A DNA stretch of 64,000 nt from the NCBI GenBank assembly GCA_029261655.1, contig JAJDAY010000019.1:21819-85818 (forward strand), given 5' to 3'. The notes under the pieces were generated by a model that was not told the origin of the DNA, ran no database searches, and saw only the letters and a list, made by a program, of their open reading frames with translations. The position numbers were made by a program, and so were the translations under genes. The stretch comes from Nitrospinaceae bacterium (GTDB taxonomy: Bacteria > Nitrospinota > Nitrospinia > Nitrospinales > VA-1). Shown piece by piece: positions 26,956 through 34,722 of this stretch. Numbering within the stretch: position 1 is the first letter of the stretch; every line of letters begins with the position of its first letter.

Positions 26956-27039
26956 TAGGTTTCCCCTTTTATTATGATTTTCCCGTAGGAAAATTTACGA
27001 TTGGTTATTTACAATTTTTCCTGCTAACTTCTGCTAACT

Positions 27040-28272
27040 TCAGCGATTGCTGGCAACTTTTATTCCCAAATACTTTTTAATTTCCTCAACAATAACTTCA
27101 GAAGGCATGGTCATGCCGCCCGCAACATGGGGACCCGCAATGACCCGCTCGTTGTCAGGAACAACGGCTTTGATTTCGCGAGCCAACCAACCGGCCATAT
27201 TGAATTCAGGCACAAAGATATGTTTGGCACGTTTGGTGGCTTCCCTGATTTCTTCATGCGGGAAAGGCCGAATGGTTTTGATCTTGACCAATCCTACCTT
27301 GATGCCTTCTTCTTCAAGCAATCGAATGGCTTCACGACCCTGCGATACGGCAGTTCCGGAAGAAACCAGGAGAATTTCACGGTCAATATTTTCAACGTCG
27401 ATCAAGCCGTCGAGCAATGGAATGGTGTGCTTGCGGGACCGCTCAACAGCCGCGCGAACTTCCTGTTGCCAGGACGCGTGGGTCGAATAACTGATGTAAT
27501 TTGATTTCATAATGAAAGGATCCCGCATCATTCGAATCGGGGGACACTCCATATCCATACACGGTACCGGGGATTTATAAGGATCGTAAGGCGTCAGACA
27601 AAGATCCTCCGGTGGAAGCATGACGGTGTCCTTCGTGTGGGTCACGAAGAAGCCATCGCACATGGTCGCGATGGGAATATGCACATCGGGCTGTTCCGCA
27701 ACAATGAATCCTTTGAGGATAAAATCGTATAGATCCTGCGCTGTTTCCGCATGCCACATCAGCATCCCGGTCTCCAGAAGGTAAGACGCCTCCAGAGTAT
27801 CGGGCTGAATGCTCAATGGAGAGTTGACGCCGCGCATGGTCACACACACCTGAATCGGCAAACGAGAGCCTGCCCACATGGGAAAGTTCTCCATGGCGCG
27901 AAGTGTTCCGGGACCTGCCGTGGTGGTGAAAACCCGATGTCCGCCAAAGGCGGCTCCGGCGCACTGGCCCATAACTGCAAATTCGCTTTCGCCACGGAAA
28001 TATTCATCCAGATAACCTTCTGAATACAACTCACCGATCAAAGCCGCCGCCTCACTTTGCGGGGTGATCGGGTAGGCCACAGAGGTGCCCACACTGGCTA
28101 CCTTGATCGCCTGTCGAATGACCTCACTGCCCGTCATGAAGCTTGGAGTTCTTTCGGCATCGTAAAACATGGTATTGATGTCCGTGTAAGTCTGGTCCAT
28201 TTTATTTTTGGTACCCAACTTCACATGCTGAGATTTTATTACTCTATTTGGGCTTTCAACCGGCTTATTCAT
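27040..28272 (-). CDS. forA: 2-oxoacid:ferredoxin oxidoreductase, alpha subunit
   Basis: This 410-residue subunit provides the pyrimidine-binding half of the TPP site. VAYPITPQSE, the catalytic-region RGESEFAVMGQCAGAAFGG and TTTAGPGTLRAMENF are characteristic of POR/OGOR alpha chains. The C-terminal third (REILLVSSGTAVSQGREAIRLL) is the transketolase-C-like domain. Both pyruvate and 2-oxoglutarate enzymes share these features, so the substrate stays open. It lies 71 bases behind forE and 84 bases before forB. Confidence 0.94.
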   Translation of the reverse strand: MNKPVESPNRVIKSQHVKLGTKNKMDQTYTDINTMFYDAERTPSFMTGSEVIRQAIKVASVGTSVAYPITPQSEAAALIGELYSEGYLDEYFRGESEFAVMGQCAGAAFGGHRVFTTTAGPGTLRAMENFPMWAGSRLPIQVCVTMRGVNSPLSIQPDTLEASYLLETGMLMWHAETAQDLYDFILKGFIVAEQPDVHIPIATMCDGFFVTHTKDTVMLPPEDLCLTPYDPYKSPVPCMDMECPPIRMMRDPFIMKSNYISYSTHASWQQEVRAAVERSRKHTIPLLDGLIDVENIDREILLVSSGTAVSQGREAIRLLEEEGIKVGLVKIKTIRPFPHEEIREATKRAKHIFVPEFNMAGWLAREIKAVVPDNERVIAGPHVAGGMTMPSEVIVEEIKKYLGIKVASNR

Positions 28273-28343
28273 AAAATCACTCCCTTGGAAATGACATTCA
28301 ACAGAGCTTAACCAACGCTCAGGTTATAAAAAACTTTCCCGCT

Positions 28344-28976
28344 CTAGGCCACTCGCCCGGAACTGGTCATTTTAATCTGTTTAAACGGTACCGCCTGACT
28401 TTTTACGCCTTCTTTTTTCAATTTATTGACCGCGGCCATAAGCTTCTCGATCTTTTCCACGGTCGCATCGCGAAAGGACAGGCACGCATCCTCATGACCG
28501 GCTTGGGCACACATCGCCATGGTGAAACAATCGGTGCCTCCGCGAATGATTTTAAGCGCGAGATTCGCCTGATGACAGTGTACACCGACAAAGATGCACA
28601 CATCTATTTTATTATGCCAAATCGTCAAATTTGGATGATTGGGATTGATTTCCGCTTCCGCGTCAATTTTTGGGTATTTGGGGCGGTAATCCGCCATCGG
28701 AATCAACCGAGCCGGGAGCGCGTCAGCCAAAGCCCGGATAGCCTTAGCCTTTTTGGTAGCATTTTCATTCCAGTTCCAAAGAACCAAAGGCCCTGGAAAA
28801 ATGGTCGGTACTTTCGCTTCAAGAAATTTCCGGGCGGCATATTCATAACCTTCTTCTTCTGGAGCGATTCTTCCTTCTATATGGCATTCTCCCGGATTGG
28901 GCAATATAACCCCCATTGAAGCGGCGGCGGGAGGAAGGAAGGCCTCCGGCCCAGCTTTGACCTGATATTGGCTCAT
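28344..28976 (-). CDS. forE: CdhB/ForE-like accessory subunit of the oxidoreductase
   Basis: The 210-residue protein resembles the CO-dehydrogenase/acetyl-CoA synthase epsilon (CdhB) family: a Rossmann-like domain with PTIFPGPLVLWNWNE, NPNHPNLTIWHNKIDVCIFVGVHCHQANLALKII and GTDCFTMAMCAQAGHEDA. In the five-subunit enzyme of Hydrogenobacter the fifth gene (forE) has no firm function; this gene holds the same place. It is the first gene after the strong promoter at 29021-29049. Several His/Cys residues (VGVHCHQ, CAQAGHEDACLS) could bind metal. Confidence 0.8.
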   Translation of the reverse strand: MSQYQVKAGPEAFLPPAAASMGVILPNPGECHIEGRIAPEEEGYEYAARKFLEAKVPTIFPGPLVLWNWNENATKKAKAIRALADALPARLIPMADYRPKYPKIDAEAEINPNHPNLTIWHNKIDVCIFVGVHCHQANLALKIIRGGTDCFTMAMCAQAGHEDACLSFRDATVEKIEKLMAAVNKLKKEGVKSQAVPFKQIKMTSSGRVA

Positions 28977-29000
28977 ACTGATATAGTCCTTTTCGGTTTA

Positions 29001-29028
29001 TTGACAATTGAAAGAGTGTCACTATAAC
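29001..29028 (+). promoter_or_regulatory. possible plus-strand promoter mirroring the for promoter
   Basis: TTGACA (29001-29006), a 16-base spacer and TATAAC (29023-29028) read on the plus strand. The -10 overlaps that of the minus-strand for promoter, and both -35 sites are arms of an 8-bp inverted repeat. Confidence 0.4.
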
Positions 29029-29049
29029 TACCGCTCGTAAGATTGTCAA
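29021..29049 (-). promoter_or_regulatory. sigma70 promoter of the forEABGD operon
   Basis: On the minus strand a perfect TTGACA (29049-29044), a 17-base spacer and TATAGT (29026-29021) give a near-consensus promoter. Transcription would start near 29014, with a leader of about 38 bases before the forE ATG at 28976. Confidence 0.8.
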
Positions 29050-29062
29050 ACCTTTTCACTTA

Positions 29063-29098
29063 AAGCGGATTAGCCTTATTGCCGCGAATAATCCGCTT
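29063..29098. repeat. perfect 10-bp inverted repeat next to the for promoter
   Basis: AAGCGGATTA (29063-29072) and TAATCCGCTT (29089-29098) are perfect complements with a 16-base spacer. They stand 14 bases upstream of the for -35 box. There is no T run behind it, so an operator for a dimeric regulator or a hairpin in a plus-strand transcript is more likely than a terminator. Confidence 0.7.
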
Positions 29099-29441
29099 GA
29101 TATTATAAGGTTTAAAACGGGCTTCACCCATTCTCGACCTGTCCCGTTATTGATTTATTTTCCAACAGGATATCCGCAGGCGGATAGTTGCTTCTCCGGA
29201 CGCAAATACCGGGTAAAACCCCACTTTCTCCAAGGACACTCCTCCTCGATCTGGCGGATTTTGATGCTGTTTCAGCCCCCCGAAGTAAAAAATCTTTTAA
29301 ATGCAACCTGCCGATATTTTCACAGGCTGTCAATGAGCCGGGCCGTTAGAACATCATTCCTGCAGGTTTTCATGCAATGATAGGGTGTCCAAAAAGTCTT
29401 TCCGCCGAAGCTCAGGCAATACAGCGTTCACTCACCTTACT

Positions 29442-29963
29442 TTAAGTAAACGATTTTTTAAGCTCCTCCAGTCCGGCGAGATGTTTTTTTTCTTCCGCCA
29501 GCAGATGCATAAAAATGGCGCGGACCTCCAGCTTCTTCTCATTCACGAGCAATTCGCTCAGCATTTGAATCGATCTCTGTTCAGATTGAATACCAAGATC
29601 CAGGACTTCAGCGTCGCTGGAAAAATCAGGGACCTTCCCGTCCGCGCCGCCCTTCATGTCCGGGAACACTTTGCCTTTCAATTCTTCGGCAATGAAGTTG
29701 TCTACATGCTTTCGTGAACCGGATTTTTTCTGGAAAGCAGGTTGCAGAAACTCGGCCTTGGCCTGCAATGCCTGAATGTGTTCTTTTTCTTCATCCGCCA
29801 GGTGCTGAAACATTTTCCGGACTTTAGGGTCTTGAGATCTTTTGGCGGCTTTTTCATAAAATTTCAACCCCTGTTTTTCAATGCACAGACTCACCGCAAT
29901 GGCGTCTATGCAATGAAAGCGGATGGCAGGGTTTTCAGCGGACTCCTGCTCTTTCATCTCCAT
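29442..29963 (-). CDS. ferritin-like (rubrerythrin-type) di-iron protein
   Basis: This 173-residue protein has two halves, each with a carboxylate helix. CIEKQGLKFYEKAA with DEEKEH occurs in the first, and GIQSEQRSIQMLSEL with AEEKKH in the second, giving the E...EXXH pattern of ferritin-like di-iron sites. No rubredoxin domain follows. Likely roles are peroxide removal or iron handling, useful for the oxygen-sensitive oxidoreductase beside it. GGAGG stands six bases before the ATG. Confidence 0.85.
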   Translation of the reverse strand: MEMKEQESAENPAIRFHCIDAIAVSLCIEKQGLKFYEKAAKRSQDPKVRKMFQHLADEEKEHIQALQAKAEFLQPAFQKKSGSRKHVDNFIAEELKGKVFPDMKGGADGKVPDFSSDAEVLDLGIQSEQRSIQMLSELLVNEKKLEVRAIFMHLLAEEKKHLAGLEELKKSFT

Positions 29964-30180
29964 TGTCCTCCACTTTGTTGTGTCTCTTTTTGACAGTCGA
30001 TTCTGAGAAAAGTTTCAACCCAATCACAACCTGATCCATAAATTTATGCTATCATTGCTGGCATCAAACGCCCAACCAAAATGGGTTCTTGATGACACTG
30101 CGTTTAGAACTCAAATCAGGTATCCTTTTAATAAAGCCCCTCATCAATAATCAGGTTTTTCAGATTATAATGACAACCAC

Positions 30181-30612
30181 ATGAAAAAAGTAAAAATTTT
30201 TACCGATGGCTGCTGCAAGGGAAACCCGGGGCCGGGAGGTTACGGCTGTCTCATAAAGTTTAACGGGGATGTCAAGGAGTTGAAAGGCGGTGAAAAATCG
30301 ACGACCAATAATATCATGGAACTCACTGCCGCAATCGTCGCCCTTGAGGCCCTCACAGAACCTTGCGAAGTGGCGTTGACCACCGACTCCCAATACATGA
30401 AAAAAGGCATGACCGAATGGATCCACGGCTGGATCAAAAAGGGATGGATGACGGCGGGTCGCAAACCCGTAAAGAACAAGGCCCTGTGGCAGGAGCTTCA
30501 CCGCTTGAGCAAGATTCACAAGATCAAATGGCATTGGGTCAAAGCTCATAATGGCCACCCGGAAAACGAAAGAGCCGACGCTTTAGCCAACGAAGGTCTA
30601 AACTTTATCTAA
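30181..30612 (+). CDS. rnhA: ribonuclease HI
   Basis: This 143-residue enzyme cuts the RNA strand of RNA-DNA hybrids (R-loops, Okazaki primers). The DEDD active site is visible: Asp9 in [17 protein letters not shown], Glu in IMELTAAI, Asp in [10 protein letters not shown] and Asp in ENERADALA, together with the basic handle [14 protein letters not shown] and WVKAHNGHP. Length is normal for bacterial RNase HI. It is followed 21 bases later by mltA. Confidence 0.96.
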   Translation: MKKVKIFTDGCCKGNPGPGGYGCLIKFNGDVKELKGGEKSTTNNIMELTAAIVALEALTEPCEVALTTDSQYMKKGMTEWIHGWIKKGWMTAGRKPVKNKALWQELHRLSKIHKIKWHWVKAHNGHPENERADALANEGLNFI

Positions 30613-30633
30613 CCTACCCGCTTTAAAAAAAAT

Positions 30634-31947
30634 ATGCCCTCTTCATTATTCACCGCACCTGGCTCGTTTAGCGCCAAGAACCGACCTCTCTTAAAACGCA
30701 TCGGTCGGGTAACGGGGTTTTTGTCCATCACGATTATTTTATTCCTCCTCAATTCCTGCTCCAGCCTTTCTCCGTTAAATGCCGAGAGCCAATATCACCC
30801 CGCCGGGAATGATTATTCAAACCCCAACCTGTCGCAGGCTCCTGGAGAACAAAACTCATCGACAAATGAAATGGCTTCCCTGGACCTGCCGATTGTCGTT
30901 CAAGACGATATGGACTGGAAAAGTCTGGAACAGGTCATTCAAAATCAGCTCACGGTCATGGAAGCTCAAAATGGATTCGAACCGGTGACGCTGGAAGGGT
31001 TGAACTTGACGATTGGGGACTTGAGAAATTCTCTGGACGCTTTCCTGAAACTGGTGAGGCAAAACCTGGAACCGGATGAATTCAATCTCAGGATAAAAGA
31101 AAATTTCACACTTTATAAGGCGGGACAGGGGCGGAATAAAAAATTTCTGTTCACCGGCTACTACACCCCGGTCATCCCGGCCAGCCCCGTTCAAACGGAT
31201 GAGTATATTTATCCTATTTACCGTCTGCCCGATGATTCTCCAGAGTTGAATTTCGTCAGCCTGACGCCATCGGAAAACTCTAATAATGAACCTCGCCCAA
31301 ATTGGAAGGATTACACCCGCGAACAAATCGACCGTCATGGGATATTAAAAAACCAGCGACTGGAAATCGCCTGGCTAAAAGATGATCTCGAAAGATTTTT
31401 CCTGCATATTCAAGGCTCAGCCTTTCTCAGGTTTCCAAACGGCAAACTCCAAAGCGTGGGTTACGCCGGGGCCAATAATTATGACTATCAGGGAATCGGC
31501 AAACTGATGGTGAGGGACGGCCTCCTCCGCGACAAAGGCCAACAGTCCATGCAGGGCATCAAAAAATACCTTAGAAACCATCCAGAGAAGATCCCACTGT
31601 ATCTTTACCAGAACAAGCGCTATATCTTTTTTTCATACAACGATACGGGGCCACGGGGGTCCGGGGGGGGGACGCTGGTCGGCGGACGCTCCATGGCCAC
31701 CGACAAATCGATCTACCCCGCCGGCGGGCTGGCGCTCATTTTCGTGAGAAAACCCGTTCTCAATCAGGACAATAAAATCACCGGCTGGAAACGGACGTTT
31801 CGTTTCGTGGTGGATCAGGACACCGGAAGCGACATTAAAGGTCCCGGGCGCGCCGATCTTTTTTTCGGCATTGGCCTGCGACCTGGGATCATGGCGGGAA
31901 ATTTCAAGGAATGGGGCGAAGTCTACTATCTGATAAAAAAGAACTGA
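30634..31947 (+). CDS. mltA: membrane-bound lytic murein transglycosylase A
   Basis: This 437-residue outer-membrane lipoprotein (lipobox region FLLNSC) cleaves murein glycan with formation of anhydro ends. The MltA domain shows FTGYYTPVIPAS and FFLHIQGSAFLRFPNGK, and the 3D domain follows with GGRSMATDKSIYPAGGLALI and the catalytic Asp region DQDTGSDIKGPGRADLFFG. Its product would feed the Mpl recycling path. The stop codon abuts, with no base between, the stop codon of the convergent phosphoribosyltransferase gene. Confidence 0.93.
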   Translation: MPSSLFTAPGSFSAKNRPLLKRIGRVTGFLSITIILFLLNSCSSLSPLNAESQYHPAGNDYSNPNLSQAPGEQNSSTNEMASLDLPIVVQDDMDWKSLEQVIQNQLTVMEAQNGFEPVTLEGLNLTIGDLRNSLDAFLKLVRQNLEPDEFNLRIKENFTLYKAGQGRNKKFLFTGYYTPVIPASPVQTDEYIYPIYRLPDDSPELNFVSLTPSENSNNEPRPNWKDYTREQIDRHGILKNQRLEIAWLKDDLERFFLHIQGSAFLRFPNGKLQSVGYAGANNYDYQGIGKLMVRDGLLRDKGQQSMQGIKKYLRNHPEKIPLYLYQNKRYIFFSYNDTGPRGSGGGTLVGGRSMATDKSIYPAGGLALIFVRKPVLNQDNKITGWKRTFRFVVDQDTGSDIKGPGRADLFFGIGLRPGIMAGNFKEWGEVYYLIKKN

Positions 31948-32493
31948 TTATTTTGGTTCGCTGTACAGGGAAACCAGACGTTTGTCGATAAAGTCAAACC
32001 GCTCCGAACGCACATTGAACTGTTCTTTTTCCGGGTCTCCGCTGACCGCAGAAAAATCCATTTTGTCCAGGTTCCTGCGGATCATACAGGCAAACGTGAT
32101 GGTTTCCGGTTTCTCCTCAATATCAAGATATTCCACCGCCCGCAAAAACGTCGAACCGGTGGTGGCGATGTCGTCGACGATCAGCCAGTGAGTGTCCTTC
32201 GGGTAGGCGGGCATCGCCAGTTGCGCAAAGTCGATTCTCTTTTTCGGCATGATATGAAACGGCAGTCCCATCAATTTTGACAGTTGATGGCCGATCCGGA
32301 TTCCCTGGGTTTCGCATCCGACCACCACATTGAAGGGTCCGTGCTCGGCCTGCCAGGATTTCAGTTTGGGGTGGAGTATTTTGCAGTAAGCTTCATTCAT
32401 CTCATCGGACAATGAGTCGTACTCATAGGTGTAACCGGATTTTACGCCGTTGCTCAGAACAACTGTTCCTTCCTTGATTATTCTCGAAAACAC
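31948..32493 (-). CDS. phosphoribosyltransferase-family protein (orotate PRTase-like)
   Basis: This 181-residue type I phosphoribosyltransferase fold has the PRPP loop LIVDDIATTGST (near 107) and an upstream VVVGCETQGIRIG segment like that of OMP synthases, followed by a Lys-rich loop (MPKKRIDF). It is shorter than pyrE and the substrate is not clear, so pyrimidine, purine or regulatory functions are all possible. It is convergent with mltA. Confidence 0.8.
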   Translation of the reverse strand: MFSRIIKEGTVVLSNGVKSGYTYEYDSLSDEMNEAYCKILHPKLKSWQAEHGPFNVVVGCETQGIRIGHQLSKLMGLPFHIMPKKRIDFAQLAMPAYPKDTHWLIVDDIATTGSTFLRAVEYLDIEEKPETITFACMIRRNLDKMDFSAVSGDPEKEQFNVRSERFDFIDKRLVSLYSEPK

Positions 32494-32600
32494 TTACCGT
32501 CCTCCTCACTGGCTTTGTTCGTTGAAAGTAAAACTTTTTTATACTTCAGGCCCGGCTGGAGCAAAAGATTTTAAAATCCCTCCGAATCTATCGACAGCCT

Positions 32601-33275
32601 CTATCGCTCCGGCCAGCCATATCGTCCCACAAGTGGGACAAATTTGCAGTCTCCAATTTCCTGGGTCGTGATTCGGCCATTTTCCCGGGTCATTATAGTG
32701 AGGCTCTGTTTGTCCAGCCCCCCCACCGGCACGACCAGCCGCCCATTTTCTCCCAACTGATCGACCAGCATTTTGGGAGTCTCTCGGGTGGACGCGGTGA
32801 TAAGAATAATATCGAACGGCGCCTGATCCGGCCAGCCGTAAGTCCCGTCAAACACCTTGAACACGATATTCATATAATTCAACCGTTCCAAAAGACTTTG
32901 CGCTTTCAGGCCAAGCGAACGAATCCGTTCGATGGTGAACACCTGCCCGGCAAGTTCCGCAAGCAATGCCGTTTGGTACCCGGAACCGGTGCCGATTTCC
33001 AGAACCCGGTCGGTCTTTTTCAGGTTCAGCACTTCGGTCATCGCGGCCACGATATAAGGCTGCGAAATGGTCTGGTTGTCGCCGATGGGCAAGGGGAAAT
33101 CCCCATAAGCCTTGTGTTGAAACGTCTCATGAACAAACAAATGCCGGGGGATCCGGTTCATCGCTTCCATGATTCGCAAATCTTTTATGCCCCGCTCAAC
33201 CAGCTGGTCTTCGACCATCTTTCGCCTTTGGCCCGAAAAAGATTGAACCGTCCTGTCAACGGGACTCATCAGCAC
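32601..33275 (-). CDS. pcm: protein-L-isoaspartate O-methyltransferase
   Basis: This 224-residue SAM-dependent methyltransferase repairs isoaspartyl residues in aged proteins. DRVLEIGTGSGYQTALLAEL is the SAM motif, preceded by the typical DNQTISQPYIVAAMTE, and ENGRLVVPVG closes the core. Normal family length. With the FN3K/LMW-PTP pair it adds to the protein-repair genes of this window. Confidence 0.95.
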   Translation of the reverse strand: MLMSPVDRTVQSFSGQRRKMVEDQLVERGIKDLRIMEAMNRIPRHLFVHETFQHKAYGDFPLPIGDNQTISQPYIVAAMTEVLNLKKTDRVLEIGTGSGYQTALLAELAGQVFTIERIRSLGLKAQSLLERLNYMNIVFKVFDGTYGWPDQAPFDIILITASTRETPKMLVDQLGENGRLVVPVGGLDKQSLTIMTRENGRITTQEIGDCKFVPLVGRYGWPER

Positions 33276-33401
33276 ACTCCCTCATAACCATTTCATTTCT
33301 TTGGACTTTTTCCATTAACAATGATACAAATAGGTCATCAATTAAAGTTTGAACGCGGGACGGAAAAACTTTTTAAGGATGTAAACGTGGACTCCGGAAA
33401 A

Positions 33402-33719
33402 TCAATGCAGGGAGGTGAACCTTCTGCAATCAGGCACATCGTGCGGGGATCTGGGAAAGAAACCGGAACCAATCGGGGACTCTGGCAATGAGTTCAGTTT
33501 TTTGGGATTCTGATAAAAAATCAACTCCCAGCAGTCCTCCCAACCGTCGTACTTCAGAAGGTAAATATTGTCATCGTCGGCCTTGACTTTAAAATAGCTG
33601 GTTCCCTCGCCATACCAGCGGTCAACGATGTCCATGACTTCGTAGCGACGATCGATGAGGTTGAAGGCGATCGGCCTCTCGTTGAGTTTATAGCCTGACA
33701 TGCATTCCACCTTAATCAT
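33402..33719 (-). CDS. conserved hypothetical protein (DUF6504-like)
   Basis: This 105-residue protein begins at MIKVECMSGYKLNERP. The core ERPIAFNLIDRRYEVMDIVDRWYGEG followed by FKVKADDDNIYLLKYD resembles the small DUF6504-like family found in many delta-proteobacteria, of unknown function. The upstream 40 residues of the open frame (Cys/Phe-rich) look like chance coding and are left out. No membrane segment or metal site is visible. Divergent from the M28 peptidase. Confidence 0.6.
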   Translation of the reverse strand: MIKVECMSGYKLNERPIAFNLIDRRYEVMDIVDRWYGEGTSYFKVKADDDNIYLLKYDGWEDCWELIFYQNPKKLNSLPESPIGSGFFPRSPHDVPDCRRFTSLH

Positions 33720-33848
33720 GTGGGCATGGTATGCCGAACTCGCGAAAAAGTAAACTTTTTTCCGCACTTTAGAGGCGAGATGTTCGCAACCCGAGTTGAA
33801 CGCAGATGAATCAAAAAAAGTGCAAAGGCGGATTCGCAAAACATAAAT

Positions 33849-34721
33849 ATGCGGGAACCAAATTTAAACAACATTGAAAAACATCTCATCGAGCTTATCC
33901 GGGAACGAAATCTTTTCACAACGCCGGACCCATTGGCCCAGGCCGGTGATTATATTCGTCGGCAATTGCAGTCGGCCAACCTGTCGGTGCATGAAGAAGT
34001 GGTTCCTTTTGAAGGCAGACAATCCATGAACGTACTGGGTCTCAAGCAAGGTTCCGATCCGTCTGCGGGCGTCTTTGTTCTGGCCGCACATTACGATACG
34101 GTGGAAGGGTCTCCCGGAGCCGATGACAATGCCAGCGCCGTTTCCGCACTTCTTGAAACTGCGCGTTGCCTGGAAGATTCGCAATTCGACCCGTCTCTTC
34201 TTTTTGCCGGGTTCACTCTGGAAGAATACGGATTCGTGGGCAGCCGTCATTTTCTCAATCAGGATAACGGCACGAACCATTTCGTCGGCATGATCTCTCT
34301 TGAAATGGTGGGATTTTGCAATCCCGAAGCCGGGTCGCAAACCTATCCTCCTTATATGGACCCGACCCAATATCCAGACACGGGAGATTTTATCGCCGTT
34401 GTGGGCAATGAACCCTCGGCGACACTGGCTCATTCTTTAGCGGGGATCATGGACCAGGCCGTCCCACAGCTTCCGGTGGAGAAATTGGTCGTGCCGGGGC
34501 GCGGGGATGATTTTCGGGAAGTGACTCTGAGCGACCATTTCCCCTTCTGGGAAAAAAACATCCCGGCAGTCATGGCCACGGACACGGCATTTTTACGCAA
34601 TCCCAATTACCACCAGCCTTCGGACACCCTGGACACTCTGGACATTGAATTCATCGGCCGGGTCACAAAAGGCATCTGCAAGTTTTTGGAATCCTATTTA
34701 GGAAAGAATCAAAAAAGCTGA
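33849..34721 (+). CDS. M28-family zinc aminopeptidase
   Basis: This 290-residue peptidase has no evident signal peptide. The metal ligands of the M28 fold are visible: His and Asp in LAAHYDTVEGSPGADDNASAVS, the Glu pair in TLEEYGFVGS, and a late His in RNPNYHQPSDT. It would remove N-terminal residues from peptides. It ends one base before the start of the giant AsmA-like gene, which suggests cotranscription and coupled translation. Confidence 0.88.
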   Translation: MREPNLNNIEKHLIELIRERNLFTTPDPLAQAGDYIRRQLQSANLSVHEEVVPFEGRQSMNVLGLKQGSDPSAGVFVLAAHYDTVEGSPGADDNASAVSALLETARCLEDSQFDPSLLFAGFTLEEYGFVGSRHFLNQDNGTNHFVGMISLEMVGFCNPEAGSQTYPPYMDPTQYPDTGDFIAVVGNEPSATLAHSLAGIMDQAVPQLPVEKLVVPGRGDDFREVTLSDHFPFWEKNIPAVMATDTAFLRNPNYHQPSDTLDTLDIEFIGRVTKGICKFLESYLGKNQKS

Positions 34722-34722
34722 T

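Larger units (their letters stand above)
28977..29441. other. 465-bp intergenic region upstream of forE
   Basis: The region between forE and the ferritin-like gene holds the for promoter, a 10-bp inverted repeat and the mirrored promoter elements listed separately. From about 29110 to 29440 I see no gene with homology I can name. A 69-codon minus-strand frame at 29124-29333 has no recognisable features. Confidence 0.6.

Noticed and set aside
29124..29333. 69-codon minus-strand frame between forE and the ferritin-like gene
   Set aside because: No recognisable domain, ribosome site or conserved-looking core; treated as intergenic.
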